From an uncultured Ruminococcus sp. (GTDB taxonomy: Bacteria > Bacillota > Clostridia > Oscillospirales > Acutalibacteraceae): 15,665 bases of DNA. Of this stretch, positions 7,242-15,439 are shown piece after piece; the first letter of the stretch is position 1; each line of letters begins with the position of its first letter. The translations under genes were made by a program, and so were the position numbers. A model generated the notes under the pieces. It saw only the letters and a program-made list of their open reading frames with translations, was not told the origin of the DNA and searched no databases. The stretch lies in assembly GCA_902783815.1 (NCBI GenBank), contig CACZSM010000122.1:1-15665 (forward strand), in the 5' to 3' direction.

Positions 7242-8201
7242 TCAGAATTCAACCTTTATACTGCGTAAAAACAGTTCCGAAAGCATTTCCTCTGCTGTTC
7301 TTTCACCCTTTATGACCTCATTTACAGCCCTGCATATGGGAAGATCGACATTATACTTTTCTCCGAGAAGAAGAAGTGCCTTTGTAGTATCAACGCCCTC
7401 TGCAAGAAGAGTATATTTTTCGCCCTTTACAAGACTTTCACCGAACATACGGTTATGGCTGTATTTTGAGAACAGAGTAGCCTCATAATCTCCGAGGTGA
7501 CAAAGACCATAGGCAGAAAGCTCATTGCCTCCCATTGCAGCAATAAGTCTTGCAATTTCCCTTGTACCTCTTGACATAAGAGCACCCTTAAGCGATGATC
7601 TGTTCAGACCGTCAAGCATACCTGCCGCGATACCAATAGTATTCTTTGCAGCAGCGCCGACCTCATTTCCGATCAGATCCTTACCCACATAGAATCTGAT
7701 AAGGTTGCTCGAAAATTTTTCTATAAGAAAATGTTTAAGTTCCTCATGTCTGGAATCGATCACCATACAGTTAGGAATACCCTTGCTGAAATCCTGCGGA
7801 TGACCCGGGCCTACCCATATTGCCACCTGAGTTTCCTCCGGCACATATTCCTCAACTATCTGAGTAAGGCGGCATCCCGTACCTACCTCAATACCCTTCA
7901 TACAGAGGACTATTTTCTTTCCCTTGATATTCTCTTTTGCAAGCGTCTGGACAAATGATCTCAGAGCCTGAGAGCTTATTGATATTATCATGACCTCAGC
8001 GGAATCCACAGCAGCAGTAAGGTCATCGGTAACATTAATGCTGTCCCTGAATTCAAGCATATTATTTTTTCTTGTATTTTTTATTTCCAGGAACTGAGGG
8101 GCATCGCTAAGACCCCAGATCGTAACATTGTGACCTATTTTATCAAGATACCAGCCGATAAAAGAACCCCATCTGCCGCAGCCCAAAAGAGTAACATTCA
8201 T
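7242..8201 (-). CDS. gpsA: Divergent NAD(P)H-dependent glycerol-3-phosphate dehydrogenase (GpsA-like)
   Basis: GpsA reduces dihydroxyacetone phosphate to sn-glycerol 3-phosphate, the backbone of phospholipids, in the cytoplasm. The 319 residues match the family in length and order: Rossmann glycine motif GCGRWG (7-12), MKG with Lys102, VGPGHPQDFSKG (130-141, usually GPSFAxE), KN with Lys186, and GMLDGL (194-199). Lys102, Lys186 and Asp238 match human GPD1 Lys120, Lys204 and Asp260. The motif that is usually GLGDL...SRNR reads HLGDY...SHNR (235-251), so His249 replaces the arginine that holds the substrate phosphate; Asn250 is kept. Start: ATG at 8201 with GGAGG 7 bases ahead, rather than GTG at 8222, which lies upstream of that site. 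The gene has its own promoter and stands alone. It may be the organism's GpsA or a paralogue with another substrate; the symbol is by family. Confidence 0.82.
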   Translation of the reverse strand: MNVTLLGCGRWGSFIGWYLDKIGHNVTIWGLSDAPQFLEIKNTRKNNMLEFRDSINVTDDLTAAVDSAEVMIISISSQALRSFVQTLAKENIKGKKIVLCMKGIEVGTGCRLTQIVEEYVPEETQVAIWVGPGHPQDFSKGIPNCMVIDSRHEELKHFLIEKFSSNLIRFYVGKDLIGNEVGAAAKNTIGIAAGMLDGLNRSSLKGALMSRGTREIARLIAAMGGNELSAYGLCHLGDYEATLFSKYSHNRMFGESLVKGEKYTLLAEGVDTTKALLLLGEKYNVDLPICRAVNEVIKGERTAEEMLSELFLRSIKVEF

Positions 8202-8208
8202 AAAAAGA

Positions 8209-8213
8209 CCTCC
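8209..8213 (-). promoter_or_regulatory. Ribosome binding site that decides the gpsA-like start
   Basis: GGAGG on the minus strand, 7 bases before ATG 8201 and inside the longer GTG-started frame (8222). It supports the shorter 319-residue protein. Confidence 0.8.
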
Positions 8214-8236
8214 GATATACACAAAATTATGTTCAT

Positions 8237-8265
8237 ATTATACCATACATATTCCTCAATTACCA
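8237..8265 (-). promoter_or_regulatory. Extended -10 promoter for the gpsA-like gene
   Basis: TATAAT at 8242-8237 is preceded by TGG, giving an extended -10 (TGNTATAAT). The -35 at 17-base spacing is TGGTAA (8265-8260), weak, as is common with extended -10 promoters. The predicted start near 8230 leaves about 28 bases of leader before ATG 8201. Confidence 0.65.
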
Positions 8266-8301
8266 TAGTTTTATTGAAAATAATGGGTAAAATATACATT
8301 C

Positions 8302-9489
8302 TCAAATTATTACAGGCTTTTCCGTCATGGTTCTTCCACACGGAAGGACATCCCGGCAGGTAAGAGCAAATATATCATCGGCATAACATTCCTGTCTGAA
8401 CATCTCCACTGATGCTTCATCCTTTATATCTGTACTTCTCACAGCTATTGGCAGTTTTGCAGTTTTTCCTGCAATACTAAGTATTTCTTTTCCCCTGTCG
8501 TTAAATCCCAACACTCTTATATATGCAGGCGGCTTTTTATATTCCTCTGAGGTAATATGCAGCAGGGCATAATTCAATATTCTCCTTATTCTTGCATATG
8601 TATAACGCTTTGTCTTAACTTTGCCTATGATCGAATCTATATCTCCGCAGACTCTTACAGCACTATATATCCGGTTTTCAAGCCCCTCGCTTATTTCCGG
8701 AAGCTGTGCTATTTCTGATATGCTCATAGATCTCAGTCTATACAGCATTGCCGCTGCCAGAGCCTTTACTCTGCCATCCCTGCAAGGCTGAGCTGCTGAT
8801 GCTTCATATTCTGCAAGCGCACTTTCCGGAATAAAATCCCTGTAGGAATCATCCCCATTGCCGATAAGCTCTCTTATGTACATTGCACTCGCAATACTGC
8901 CGTCAGATATAGCGCTGTTATGGGCTGCGCCCTTTCTCAGAACTGCAAACGGCTGCATATCGCTTCCAATTTTTCTTATTGCTTTTATATACTCCACTGC
9001 AAGAGTATCATTTGGCATTGAAAGCACTGATGCAGCTTCTTTCCCGGCTATACTATCAATTGCCGTCTGTCTTGCAGCAGCAAATGTTTTACCTGATGAC
9101 ACTTCTTTTTTGATGCAAGCTCTGAACTCATCGGAATCCAATGCTTCTGCCGTACCGATAAGTCTTTCAGTATCGCCGGATTCGCTGCCGAAGTACAATC
9201 TTTCCACGCAGCCAAGACCATCAAGCACAGAAACTCCTCCAAAGGCAAATCTTTCTGCTCCGGCACAGGCAAAACTGACAGGCAGTTCAAGTACAATATC
9301 AGCGCCATTTTTCAAAGCCGCTGCTGTGCGTGAGTATTTATCATATATTGCAGGCATACCCCTTTGTGTAAAGCTGCCACTCATACATACGGCTATATGA
9401 CTATAACCGTCCTCACGGACTTTTTGCAGGAGATATCCGTGTCCATTATGAAATGGATTGAATTCACACACAATACCGGCTATACGCAA
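8302..9489 (-). CDS. tmcAL: tRNA(Met) cytidine acetate ligase (TmcAL)
   Basis: TmcAL makes N4-acetylcytidine at the wobble position of elongator tRNA-Met from acetate and ATP, which prevents misreading of AUA. It is a nucleotidyltransferase-fold enzyme (formerly YlbM/UPF0348). The sequence has the HxGH nucleotide-binding motif in EFNPFHNGH (H14-H17), MSGSFTQRG near 36, ALKNGADIVLELP, then PNDTLAVEYIKA (usually PNNxLGxEYxKA) and YTYARIRR, the basic motif linked to tRNA and ATP handling. About 395 residues is normal. I prefer TTG at 9489: GAGGGG ends 8 bases before it and the protein then starts MRIAGIVCEFNP, the same spacing as B. subtilis YlbM. The alternative GTG at 9498 overlaps the dnaE stop as GTGA, but the only ribosome site would overlap the codon itself. 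Either way the gene is tightly coupled to dnaE. Confidence 0.92.
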   Translation of the reverse strand: MRIAGIVCEFNPFHNGHGYLLQKVREDGYSHIAVCMSGSFTQRGMPAIYDKYSRTAAALKNGADIVLELPVSFACAGAERFAFGGVSVLDGLGCVERLYFGSESGDTERLIGTAEALDSDEFRACIKKEVSSGKTFAAARQTAIDSIAGKEAASVLSMPNDTLAVEYIKAIRKIGSDMQPFAVLRKGAAHNSAISDGSIASAMYIRELIGNGDDSYRDFIPESALAEYEASAAQPCRDGRVKALAAAMLYRLRSMSISEIAQLPEISEGLENRIYSAVRVCGDIDSIIGKVKTKRYTYARIRRILNYALLHITSEEYKKPPAYIRVLGFNDRGKEILSIAGKTAKLPIAVRSTDIKDEASVEMFRQECYADDIFALTCRDVLPCGRTMTEKPVII

Positions 9490-9494
9490 TCTTT

Positions 9495-12400
9495 TCACCC
9501 CTCAACAAGTGACACATTCTCTTTTCCGATACGCTTTTTAAGCTCTCTTATCATTACATCATTTGCATCCACATACATTGATGACGGAGTTCTCCACAGC
9601 TTTCCGATTTCCGTAAAATATATATAAAGCGGAACAGGGCCGTCAAAAATATCAATTATCTGTTTTGCGCGGATATATTCCTTACAGCTGTCATTTTTCA
9701 CTCTCAGATATAAACCTGGTTTTATTTTTGCCGTTGCTTTAGTTGCTCCACTGCTGTTTTTCTTCGGAACAGGAAGTATCCTGTCACAAAAAATCTGTAC
9801 CTTGTCATCATCTTTTCTTGATACTCTGCCCTTTACTCTTACTACAGCATTTTCCTGCAACATTATTCCGTACTCACTCAGCGCCTTTGAAAATACTACC
9901 ATCTCCACAGAGCCATATCTGTCCTCGATCATTACATTTGCCATTCTTGAATCATTTTTCGTAACCCTGATCCTGATGCTTGTTATCATACAAAGAATAT
10001 CCACTTTTTTTCCGTCCGGATAGTATCCGCTTTCATCGTCCTTTATAAATTCTATGCTGTCCGCATTTATCTCCTTGCGGATCTCATCAAACTCAGAAAG
10101 CGGATGTCCGCTCAGATATATTCCTGTGGCTTCCCTTTCCATTTCCAGAAGCTCACTTTTCAGAAATTCATCCGTATCAGGAAGAGGCGGTTCACTGTAT
10201 GATGCTCCGTAATCCATAGAAAAAAGATCCAGCTGTCCTTCAAGACCACTCTGCTTTTTATCCGCGATCTGCTTTATCAGATCCGGCGCAGACATAAGCA
10301 TCTGCTTCCTGTACGCTCCCAGACCGTCAAGCGCGCCGCTTTTGATAAGATTTTCAAGCGACCTTACATTCATATCCGAGCCGAATACACGACTGCAAAA
10401 ATCATAAAAGGAGGTAAATCTTCCATTTCTTCGTTCACGCACTATGCTTTCAAGTAAAGACCTGCTTACATTTTTTATTGCTTTGAGTCCGAATCTTATA
10501 CTTTTTTCTGAAACAGTGAATCCTATATCACTCTCATTTACATCCGGCGGAAGAATCTTTATTTTCTCTCTTACACATTCGTCAAAATATGCTGATACCT
10601 TTCCCGTATCTCCCAGTACGCTTGTAAGAAGCGCCGCAAGATACTCACTCGGATAATGGTACTTCATATACGCCGTCTGATACGAAATATAGGCATATGC
10701 CGCTGCATGAGCTTTATTAAAAGCATATGAAGCAAAGCTCTCCATCTCAGAAAATATATCAATGGCAAGATCCTCAGATATTCCACGGCGTATGCAGCCG
10801 TCAACGATCACATTTCCACTTTTATCAGTAAGACCGTATATGAATATCTGCTTTTCCTCGTCCATTACCTTCTTTTTCTTTTTTGCCATTGCTCTTCTTA
10901 CGATATCCGCCCTTCCGAGAGAATAGCCTGCAAGACTACGGAAAATCTGCATTACCTGCTCCTGATATACAATACATCCATATGTGACCTCAAGTATAGG
11001 CTTCAGTAAAGGATGCTTATATTTTATCTTATCCGGATTATGCCTGTTTTCTATGAATCTCGGAATAGAGTCCATTGGTCCGGGACGATACAGCGATATT
11101 ACGGCTATTATATCCTCCAGATTTTCCGGATGCAGCCGTAAAAGCGTATTTTTCATTCCCTTCGATTCAAACTGGAAAACACCCTCTGTTTCAGCCCTTG
11201 CATACATCTCGAATACTGCCTTATCGTCATCCGGTATATTTGCAACGGAGAATTCCGGATGTGTCTTTTTTACCATTGTTTCAGCATCATGCAGAACAGT
11301 CAGGTTCCTGAGGCCGAGAAAGTCCATTTTCAGCAGACCAAGCTCATCAAGTTCTGTCATTGTAAACTGAGTGACTATCGTATCATCATTTTTGGCAAGA
11401 GGAACATAGTCTGCTACAGGTCTGTCTGTAATGACTACTCCTGCTGCATGAGTAGTCGTATTTTTCGGAGTTCCCTCCAGCTGCATTGCTGTATCAAGCA
11501 AACGGTGTATTGTATGGTCGCTGTTATAAAGGTCTTTCAGCTCCTTTGACTGTTCAAGAGCCTTCTTTATCGTTATATCAAGTTCCCTCGGTATCAGCTT
11601 TGCCACACTGTCACAAACCGCATAAGGAACAGAAAGCACTCTGCCTACATCTCTTATTGCTCCTCTCGCAGCCATTGTACCAAATGCAACTATCTGCGCA
11701 ACATGATCCGCACCGTATTTTCTTATTACATAATCTATTACTTCCTGTCTGCGCTCTGTGCAGAAGTCTATATCAAAATCCGGCATACTTACTCTTTCCG
11801 GATTTAAAAATCTTTCAAAAAGAAGGTCATACTTTATCGGGTCAAGCTCCGTTATACCCATACAGTAAGCGGCAATACTTCCGGCTCCGGATCCTCTGCC
11901 GGCTCCCACAGGAATATCATGCTGCTTTGCATAATTGACATAATCAGCTACTATAAGAAAATAATCGACATAACCCATCCTGTTTATAACAGACAGTTCA
12001 TATTCAAGCCTGTCCGTATATTTTTTATCAGGATCATCTCCATACCTCTTCTTCAGCCCCTTATAACAAAGCTCTCGGAAATAATCATAATGTTCCCGAC
12101 TCTCAGGAACATCAAAATGAGGCAGCTTTATTTTTCCGAATTCAAATTCAATATTGCATCTGTCAGCAATAAGCTGTGTATTTGATACAGCCTCCGGAAC
12201 ATTCCCGAAAAGACTCAGCATCTCCTCTTCACTTTTGACATAAAATTCATCAGATGGAAATTTCATTGCATCCGGATCATCAAGCTTATGACCGGTCTGT
12301 ACACAAAGCAGAATACTTTGAATATTACTGTCCTCTCTATGTATGTAGTGACAGTCATTTGTGGCAGCAAGCGGAATATCAAGTTCCTTTGAAAGTCTGA

Positions 12401-12968
12401 TTATCTGCGGATTTATCCTTTTCTGCTCCGGTATGCCGTGATCCTGCAATTCAAGATAATAATTTTTTTCTCCGAAAATGCGTCTGTATTCTATCGCAAT
12501 TTCCTTTGCTCTCTGGTAGTCGTTACTGAGCAGCGCTCTGGGAACATCTCCTGCAAGACACGCTGAAAGAGCGATCAGTCCATCATGGTACTTTTCAAGC
12601 AGATCCATATCGACTCTCGGCTTACCATAGAAACCATCTGTCCACGCAAGTGAAACCAGTTTTATCAGGTTACAGTAACCTGTCATATTTTCACAAAGCA
12701 GCACAAGATGACGATTATCCCTGTCTATACCTGCAACCTTATCGGTCATTTTTCTTGGCGCTACATATACCTCACAGCCAATGACAGGCTTTATGCCTGC
12801 ATCCTTTGCCGCCTTGTAAAATTCTATTACTCCATACATCACACCATGATCCGTTATTGCAATTGCTGTCTGCCCCATTTCTTTTACAGCAGCAATAAGC
12901 TCTTTTATCTTACAGTCCCCATCAAGAAGGCTATAAACTGTATGCGTATGTAAATGCACAAATGACAC
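9495..12968 (-). CDS. dnaE: DNA polymerase III alpha subunit (DnaE)
   Basis: This is a C-family replicative DNA polymerase of the DnaE type, 1157 residues. In order: an N-terminal PHP domain with HLHTH (His5, His7, His9), AITDHGVMYG and TNDCHY, so the metal-binding site looks intact and a metal-dependent proofreading activity is possible; the palm with GRGSGAGS and PDFDIDF, giving catalytic Asp399 and Asp401, and a third Asp549 in LLKMDFLGLR; fingers with YQEQVMQ and FNKAHAAAYA; an internal clamp-binding peptide QLDLF at 912-916; and an OB-fold at about 988-1065. In many Bacillota a PolC also exists and DnaE extends primers; PolC is not in this window. Start: GTG at 12968, with GGGAG 8 bases ahead, giving MSFVHLHTH as in relatives; a TTG at 12986 overlaps the GNAT gene's end and has no good site. 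Cotranscribed with GNAT upstream and tmcAL downstream. Confidence 0.97.
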   Translation of the reverse strand: MSFVHLHTHTVYSLLDGDCKIKELIAAVKEMGQTAIAITDHGVMYGVIEFYKAAKDAGIKPVIGCEVYVAPRKMTDKVAGIDRDNRHLVLLCENMTGYCNLIKLVSLAWTDGFYGKPRVDMDLLEKYHDGLIALSACLAGDVPRALLSNDYQRAKEIAIEYRRIFGEKNYYLELQDHGIPEQKRINPQIIRLSKELDIPLAATNDCHYIHREDSNIQSILLCVQTGHKLDDPDAMKFPSDEFYVKSEEEMLSLFGNVPEAVSNTQLIADRCNIEFEFGKIKLPHFDVPESREHYDYFRELCYKGLKKRYGDDPDKKYTDRLEYELSVINRMGYVDYFLIVADYVNYAKQHDIPVGAGRGSGAGSIAAYCMGITELDPIKYDLLFERFLNPERVSMPDFDIDFCTERRQEVIDYVIRKYGADHVAQIVAFGTMAARGAIRDVGRVLSVPYAVCDSVAKLIPRELDITIKKALEQSKELKDLYNSDHTIHRLLDTAMQLEGTPKNTTTHAAGVVITDRPVADYVPLAKNDDTIVTQFTMTELDELGLLKMDFLGLRNLTVLHDAETMVKKTHPEFSVANIPDDDKAVFEMYARAETEGVFQFESKGMKNTLLRLHPENLEDIIAVISLYRPGPMDSIPRFIENRHNPDKIKYKHPLLKPILEVTYGCIVYQEQVMQIFRSLAGYSLGRADIVRRAMAKKKKKVMDEEKQIFIYGLTDKSGNVIVDGCIRRGISEDLAIDIFSEMESFASYAFNKAHAAAYAYISYQTAYMKYHYPSEYLAALLTSVLGDTGKVSAYFDECVREKIKILPPDVNESDIGFTVSEKSIRFGLKAIKNVSRSLLESIVRERRNGRFTSFYDFCSRVFGSDMNVRSLENLIKSGALDGLGAYRKQMLMSAPDLIKQIADKKQSGLEGQLDLFSMDYGASYSEPPLPDTDEFLKSELLEMEREATGIYLSGHPLSEFDEIRKEINADSIEFIKDDESGYYPDGKKVDILCMITSIRIRVTKNDSRMANVMIEDRYGSVEMVVFSKALSEYGIMLQENAVVRVKGRVSRKDDDKVQIFCDRILPVPKKNSSGATKATAKIKPGLYLRVKNDSCKEYIRAKQIIDIFDGPVPLYIYFTEIGKLWRTPSSMYVDANDVMIRELKKRIGKENVSLVEG
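9498..9503 (-). promoter_or_regulatory. Ribosome binding site for tmcAL inside the end of dnaE
   Basis: GAGGGG on the minus strand is formed by the last two sense codons of dnaE. It is 8 bases from TTG 9489 and overlaps the competing GTG at 9498, so it favours the TTG. Confidence 0.6.
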
Positions 12969-12976
12969 CTTTATCA

Positions 12977-12981
12977 CTCCC
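12977..12981 (-). promoter_or_regulatory. Ribosome binding site that decides the dnaE start
   Basis: GGGAG on the minus strand, 8 bases before GTG 12968. It lies downstream of the alternative TTG at 12986 and so argues against it. Confidence 0.65.
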
Positions 12982-12982
12982 G

Positions 12983-13501
12983 TCAAAGATACAGTTCAAA
13001 AAGCATTTCATCCCGTATTTCCTCGCTGCCGCGATTTTTTCTTCCTCTGTACCTTTTCTTCATTATCATACCAATCTTTTCCATCACTCTTACTGAAGCA
13101 TGATTTTCACTGTCGCAATGGGCTATATAATGATCTATACCATATGTTCCGTAAACATACTTCATAAAGGCACAGATACCCTCTGCGGCATAGCCTCTGC
13201 CCCAGTATCTTTTGTCTATTATCCAGCCGAACTCTCCGACTGTACCGTTTTCAAGAAACTCTATGCTTACAGCGCCAATATGCACTCCATCGCATATCAG
13301 CGCTGCATCAAGATATTCCGGACTTTCCATCTCCCACTGCCGTTCACACTTTTCAAGATACGACATTACTTCTTTGCCGTCATCACATGGCAAAAAACAC
13401 ATCATCCTTGTATTTTCCGGATCCGTGGAATATTTCAAAGTACTTTCATAATGCTTTGTCCCCAAGGGTTCAAGCATCAGTCTTTTAGTTTTCAGAATCA
13501 T
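12983..13501 (-). CDS. GNAT-family N-acetyltransferase (RimJ/RimL type)
   Basis: A 172-residue acetyl-CoA-dependent acetyltransferase. It begins with the RimJ/RimL-like LKTKRLMLEPL. The acetyl-CoA pyrophosphate loop is RYWGRGYAAEG (about 98-108, the R/Q-x-x-G-x-G/A motif), followed by the conserved HCDSENHASVRVMEKIGM segment, where Asn and Ser usually support catalysis and the helix packs on CoA. Related enzymes acetylate ribosomal protein N-termini, small amines or antibiotics; the substrate cannot be told here. Start: ATG with GGAG 6 bases ahead. The gene sits 10 bases after the methyltransferase and 14 before dnaE, so it is inside an operon of information-processing genes, which makes a protein or RNA-linked substrate possible but not shown. 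Confidence 0.9.
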   Translation of the reverse strand: MILKTKRLMLEPLGTKHYESTLKYSTDPENTRMMCFLPCDDGKEVMSYLEKCERQWEMESPEYLDAALICDGVHIGAVSIEFLENGTVGEFGWIIDKRYWGRGYAAEGICAFMKYVYGTYGIDHYIAHCDSENHASVRVMEKIGMIMKKRYRGRKNRGSEEIRDEMLFELYL

Positions 13502-13511
13502 TTTTTCTCCG

Positions 13512-14633
13512 TTATTTTTTGAAATACATATATACCTGACATTTTATCATACCATTATACAGTTTTCTGCGCTTATCAGCAGGTCTGCCAAAGCACTGCT
13601 CAAACTGGTCATCCGGACTGATTATCGTATAGCTCCAACCCGGCTTCTTTTCAAACTTTTCTCCCATTTTACTATACAAAACCCTTGCCTGCTCAGCATC
13701 AAGTAATCTCTCGCCATACGGAGGATTAGTTATAACTGCTGCTTTTTCTGCCGTTTCCACAAAATCACTGATATTTCTTTTTTTTTTTATTTTTCGTTTT
13801 TCAACTCCAGCCTTATGAGCATTTGCTTTTGTAAGCTCCAAAGCGGACTCGTCTATATCATATCCGAAGGCTTCAAATTCTGCGCTTTTATCAATAAGAT
13901 CAAAAGCTCTTTCCCTCTCCTGCGACCAGACCTCTATCGGCACAGATTTCCATAATTCAGCAGAAAATCTCCTTCGCAGTCCAGGTGCGATATTCAGAGC
14001 CTTCATAGCTGATTCTATAAGTATTGTTCCAGAACCGCAGAATGGATCGATAACTCTGCTGAACGGGCGTACATGAGAAAGATCAGCCATTGCAGCTGCA
14101 AGAGTCTCCTTTATCGGAGCTACTGCAGAATTCTGCCGATAGCCTCTTTTATGCAGACCCTCACCGGATGTATCAAGCAATATACTTACCTTATCCTTCA
14201 TTATAAGAAACTGTATCTGATGCTTGCTTCCTGACTCATCAAACCAGTCAGACCGATATTTCGAGCTTAATCTGCTGACAACAGCCTTTTTTATTATTTT
14301 CTGACAATCCGGCACACTGCTCAGCTTTGAGCTTACACTATGACCCTTTACCGGAAATGACTCATCTATTTTAAGCCAGTTTTCCCACTCTATTTTTTTA
14401 ACTCCCTGAAAAAGCTCCTCAAAGCTATAAGCATTGAACTCATCAAGAAGAATTTGTACTCTTTCAGCATATCTTGAGCAGATATTTACCCTTGCCAGAG
14501 TATTAAAATCACCATCAAAAAGAACTCTGCCGTTTTCTGCCCGCACATTTTCTATTCCCATTCTTTTAAGTTCATCAGCACATATACCCTCTATTCCAAA
14601 TAAGCAGGGCGCTGCAAAATGTATCAATTCCAT
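13512..14633 (-). CDS. THUMP-domain 23S rRNA guanine-N2 methyltransferase (RlmL/YpsC-like)
   Basis: A 373-residue SAM-dependent RNA methyltransferase. The N-terminal part (about 1-160) matches the ferredoxin-like plus THUMP RNA-binding region: AAPCLFGIEGICADELKRMG opens as in the family, and LLDTSGEGLHKRGYR at 152-166 is its hallmark end. The Rossmann methyltransferase domain has DPFCGSGT (196-203, SAM motif I), GYDID near 258 (ribose-binding acid) and NPPYGER (303-309, motif IV, catalytic for N2-guanine methylation). By family it would make m2G in 23S rRNA, like the N-terminal half of E. coli RlmL; the exact site is inferred. The region between, 279-287, is unusually Lys-rich and is encoded across an A11 run. 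Start: ATG with GGAGG 8 bases ahead. GNAT and dnaE follow closely. A weak promoter may lie just upstream. Confidence 0.9.
   Translation of the reverse strand: MELIHFAAPCLFGIEGICADELKRMGIENVRAENGRVLFDGDFNTLARVNICSRYAERVQILLDEFNAYSFEELFQGVKKIEWENWLKIDESFPVKGHSVSSKLSSVPDCQKIIKKAVVSRLSSKYRSDWFDESGSKHQIQFLIMKDKVSILLDTSGEGLHKRGYRQNSAVAPIKETLAAAMADLSHVRPFSRVIDPFCGSGTILIESAMKALNIAPGLRRRFSAELWKSVPIEVWSQERERAFDLIDKSAEFEAFGYDIDESALELTKANAHKAGVEKRKIKKKRNISDFVETAEKAAVITNPPYGERLLDAEQARVLYSKMGEKFEKKPGWSYTIISPDDQFEQCFGRPADKRRKLYNGMIKCQVYMYFKK
13778..13788 (-). repeat. A11 homopolymer run inside the methyltransferase coding frame
   Basis: Eleven uninterrupted A residues on the coding strand span the third base of an Ile codon (282), three AAA Lys codons (283-285) and the first base of an Arg codon (286). 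The frame is open across it as sequenced. Runs of this length are prone to polymerase slippage. Confidence 0.9.
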
Positions 14634-14654
14634 ATTCTTGACCTCCGTTTTTTT

Positions 14655-14682
14655 AGCATAGATATTTCTGGAAACCTAACAA
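14655..14682 (-). promoter_or_regulatory. Possible weak promoter for the methyltransferase-GNAT-dnaE-tmcAL block
   Basis: TTGTTA (14682-14677), 16 bases, then TATGCT (14660-14655), each matching consensus at four of six positions. The start would be very close to the GGAGG ribosome site, leaving a short leader. The rest of the 106-base gap is AT-rich with no clear site. Confidence 0.3.
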
Positions 14683-14739
14683 AAATAATTTTATTAGCAA
14701 GCGACTAATTTTTATAATGAATACTTCAACAAATACATC

Positions 14740-15399
14740 TCATCTATAAAGATAGGAGGATGATACAGGAAATTCAAAATACACATCCGGGTAAGGCTCA
14801 TCTCTCAATGTAAAATGCCACCATTCACAGTCGATCGGATCAAACCCATTCCTTAACATAACATTCCTCAGTATCATCCTGTTATTATACTGCTCCTCGG
14901 TAATACCTTTAAAATCAGGATGAGATAATTCACTGAAATAATCAAATGGTCCACCCATATCTATCTCTTTTCCGGTTTTCATATCAAACAAAGTAAGATC
15001 AACCGTACTGCCGCGGCTATGACTTGACTGCTTTGCAATATAACCCTTTGAAAATAGTTCCTGTTTTTCCAGATCAGGGTAAAAATAGTGCTTCATCCTG
15101 ATATCTTCATCCTCTATTCCCCACAATACGAAATGCTTAACTGCACAAACTGGTCTATACGCATCAAATACTTTAAGCCTATATCCCTGAACCATCACTT
15201 CATTACTGACAGATTTAAGCGCTCTTGCGGCTTCCTTTGTAATTATTGCACATGGCTCCTCATAACCGTCTATTCTGTCACCAATAAAATTATATGTAGA
15301 ATGATACCTTATCTCCTGAATTATTGATGGTACAAAATCTGCAAGTACTACAAACCCTGAAGAATTCATAGTTATATGCTTATTTATATCTGATGACAT
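14740..15399 (-). CDS. D-Ala-D-Ala dipeptidase (VanX/DdpX-like, M15 family)
   Basis: VanX-type zinc dipeptidases split free D-alanyl-D-alanine. All key residues are present, counted from the ATG at 15405: zinc ligands His129 and Asp136 in SSHSRGSTVDL, His197 in EWWHF, catalytic base Glu194, and Arg84 in DAYRP, equivalent to VanX Arg71. YIAKQSSHSRG and LRDEPYPDVYFEFPV match VanX closely, and the 219-221 residue length is close to VanX (202). There is no signal peptide, so it is cytoplasmic. I chose the second ATG (15399), 7 bases after GGAGG; the first ATG (15405) is only one base from it. No vanH, vanA, vanR or vanS lies in this window, so a role in resistance is not supported; wall-dipeptide turnover or use of D-Ala as a nutrient is equally possible. 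It has its own promoter and is 106 bases from the next gene. Confidence 0.92.
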   Translation of the reverse strand: MSSDINKHITMNSSGFVVLADFVPSIIQEIRYHSTYNFIGDRIDGYEEPCAIITKEAARALKSVSNEVMVQGYRLKVFDAYRPVCAVKHFVLWGIEDEDIRMKHYFYPDLEKQELFSKGYIAKQSSHSRGSTVDLTLFDMKTGKEIDMGGPFDYFSELSHPDFKGITEEQYNNRMILRNVMLRNGFDPIDCEWWHFTLRDEPYPDVYFEFPVSSSYLYR

Positions 15400-15406
15400 C
15401 TTCATA

Positions 15407-15411
15407 CCTCC
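15407..15411 (-). promoter_or_regulatory. Ribosome binding site that decides the vanX-like start
   Basis: GGAGG on the minus strand: 7 bases before ATG 15399 but one base before ATG 15405. The spacing favours the second ATG. Confidence 0.75.
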
Positions 15412-15439
15412 AAAGTAAAATATTAAATCACACAGTTAC

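Noticed and set aside
8858..9400. Plus-strand open frame of 180 codons
   Set aside because: It is antisense to tmcAL, whose motifs are clear; the Ser/Ala-rich product looks like a mirrored frame.
14680..14720. Possible terminator after the vanX-like gene
   Set aside because: Minus strand ATTAG, seven bases, CTAAT is only 5 bp and AU-rich, and the U-rich stretch begins several bases later. Too weak to call.
14740..15405. Vancomycin resistance locus
   Set aside because: Only a VanX-like gene is present. No vanH, vanA/B ligase, VanY, VanZ or VanRS genes occur in the window, so the name alone does not support resistance.
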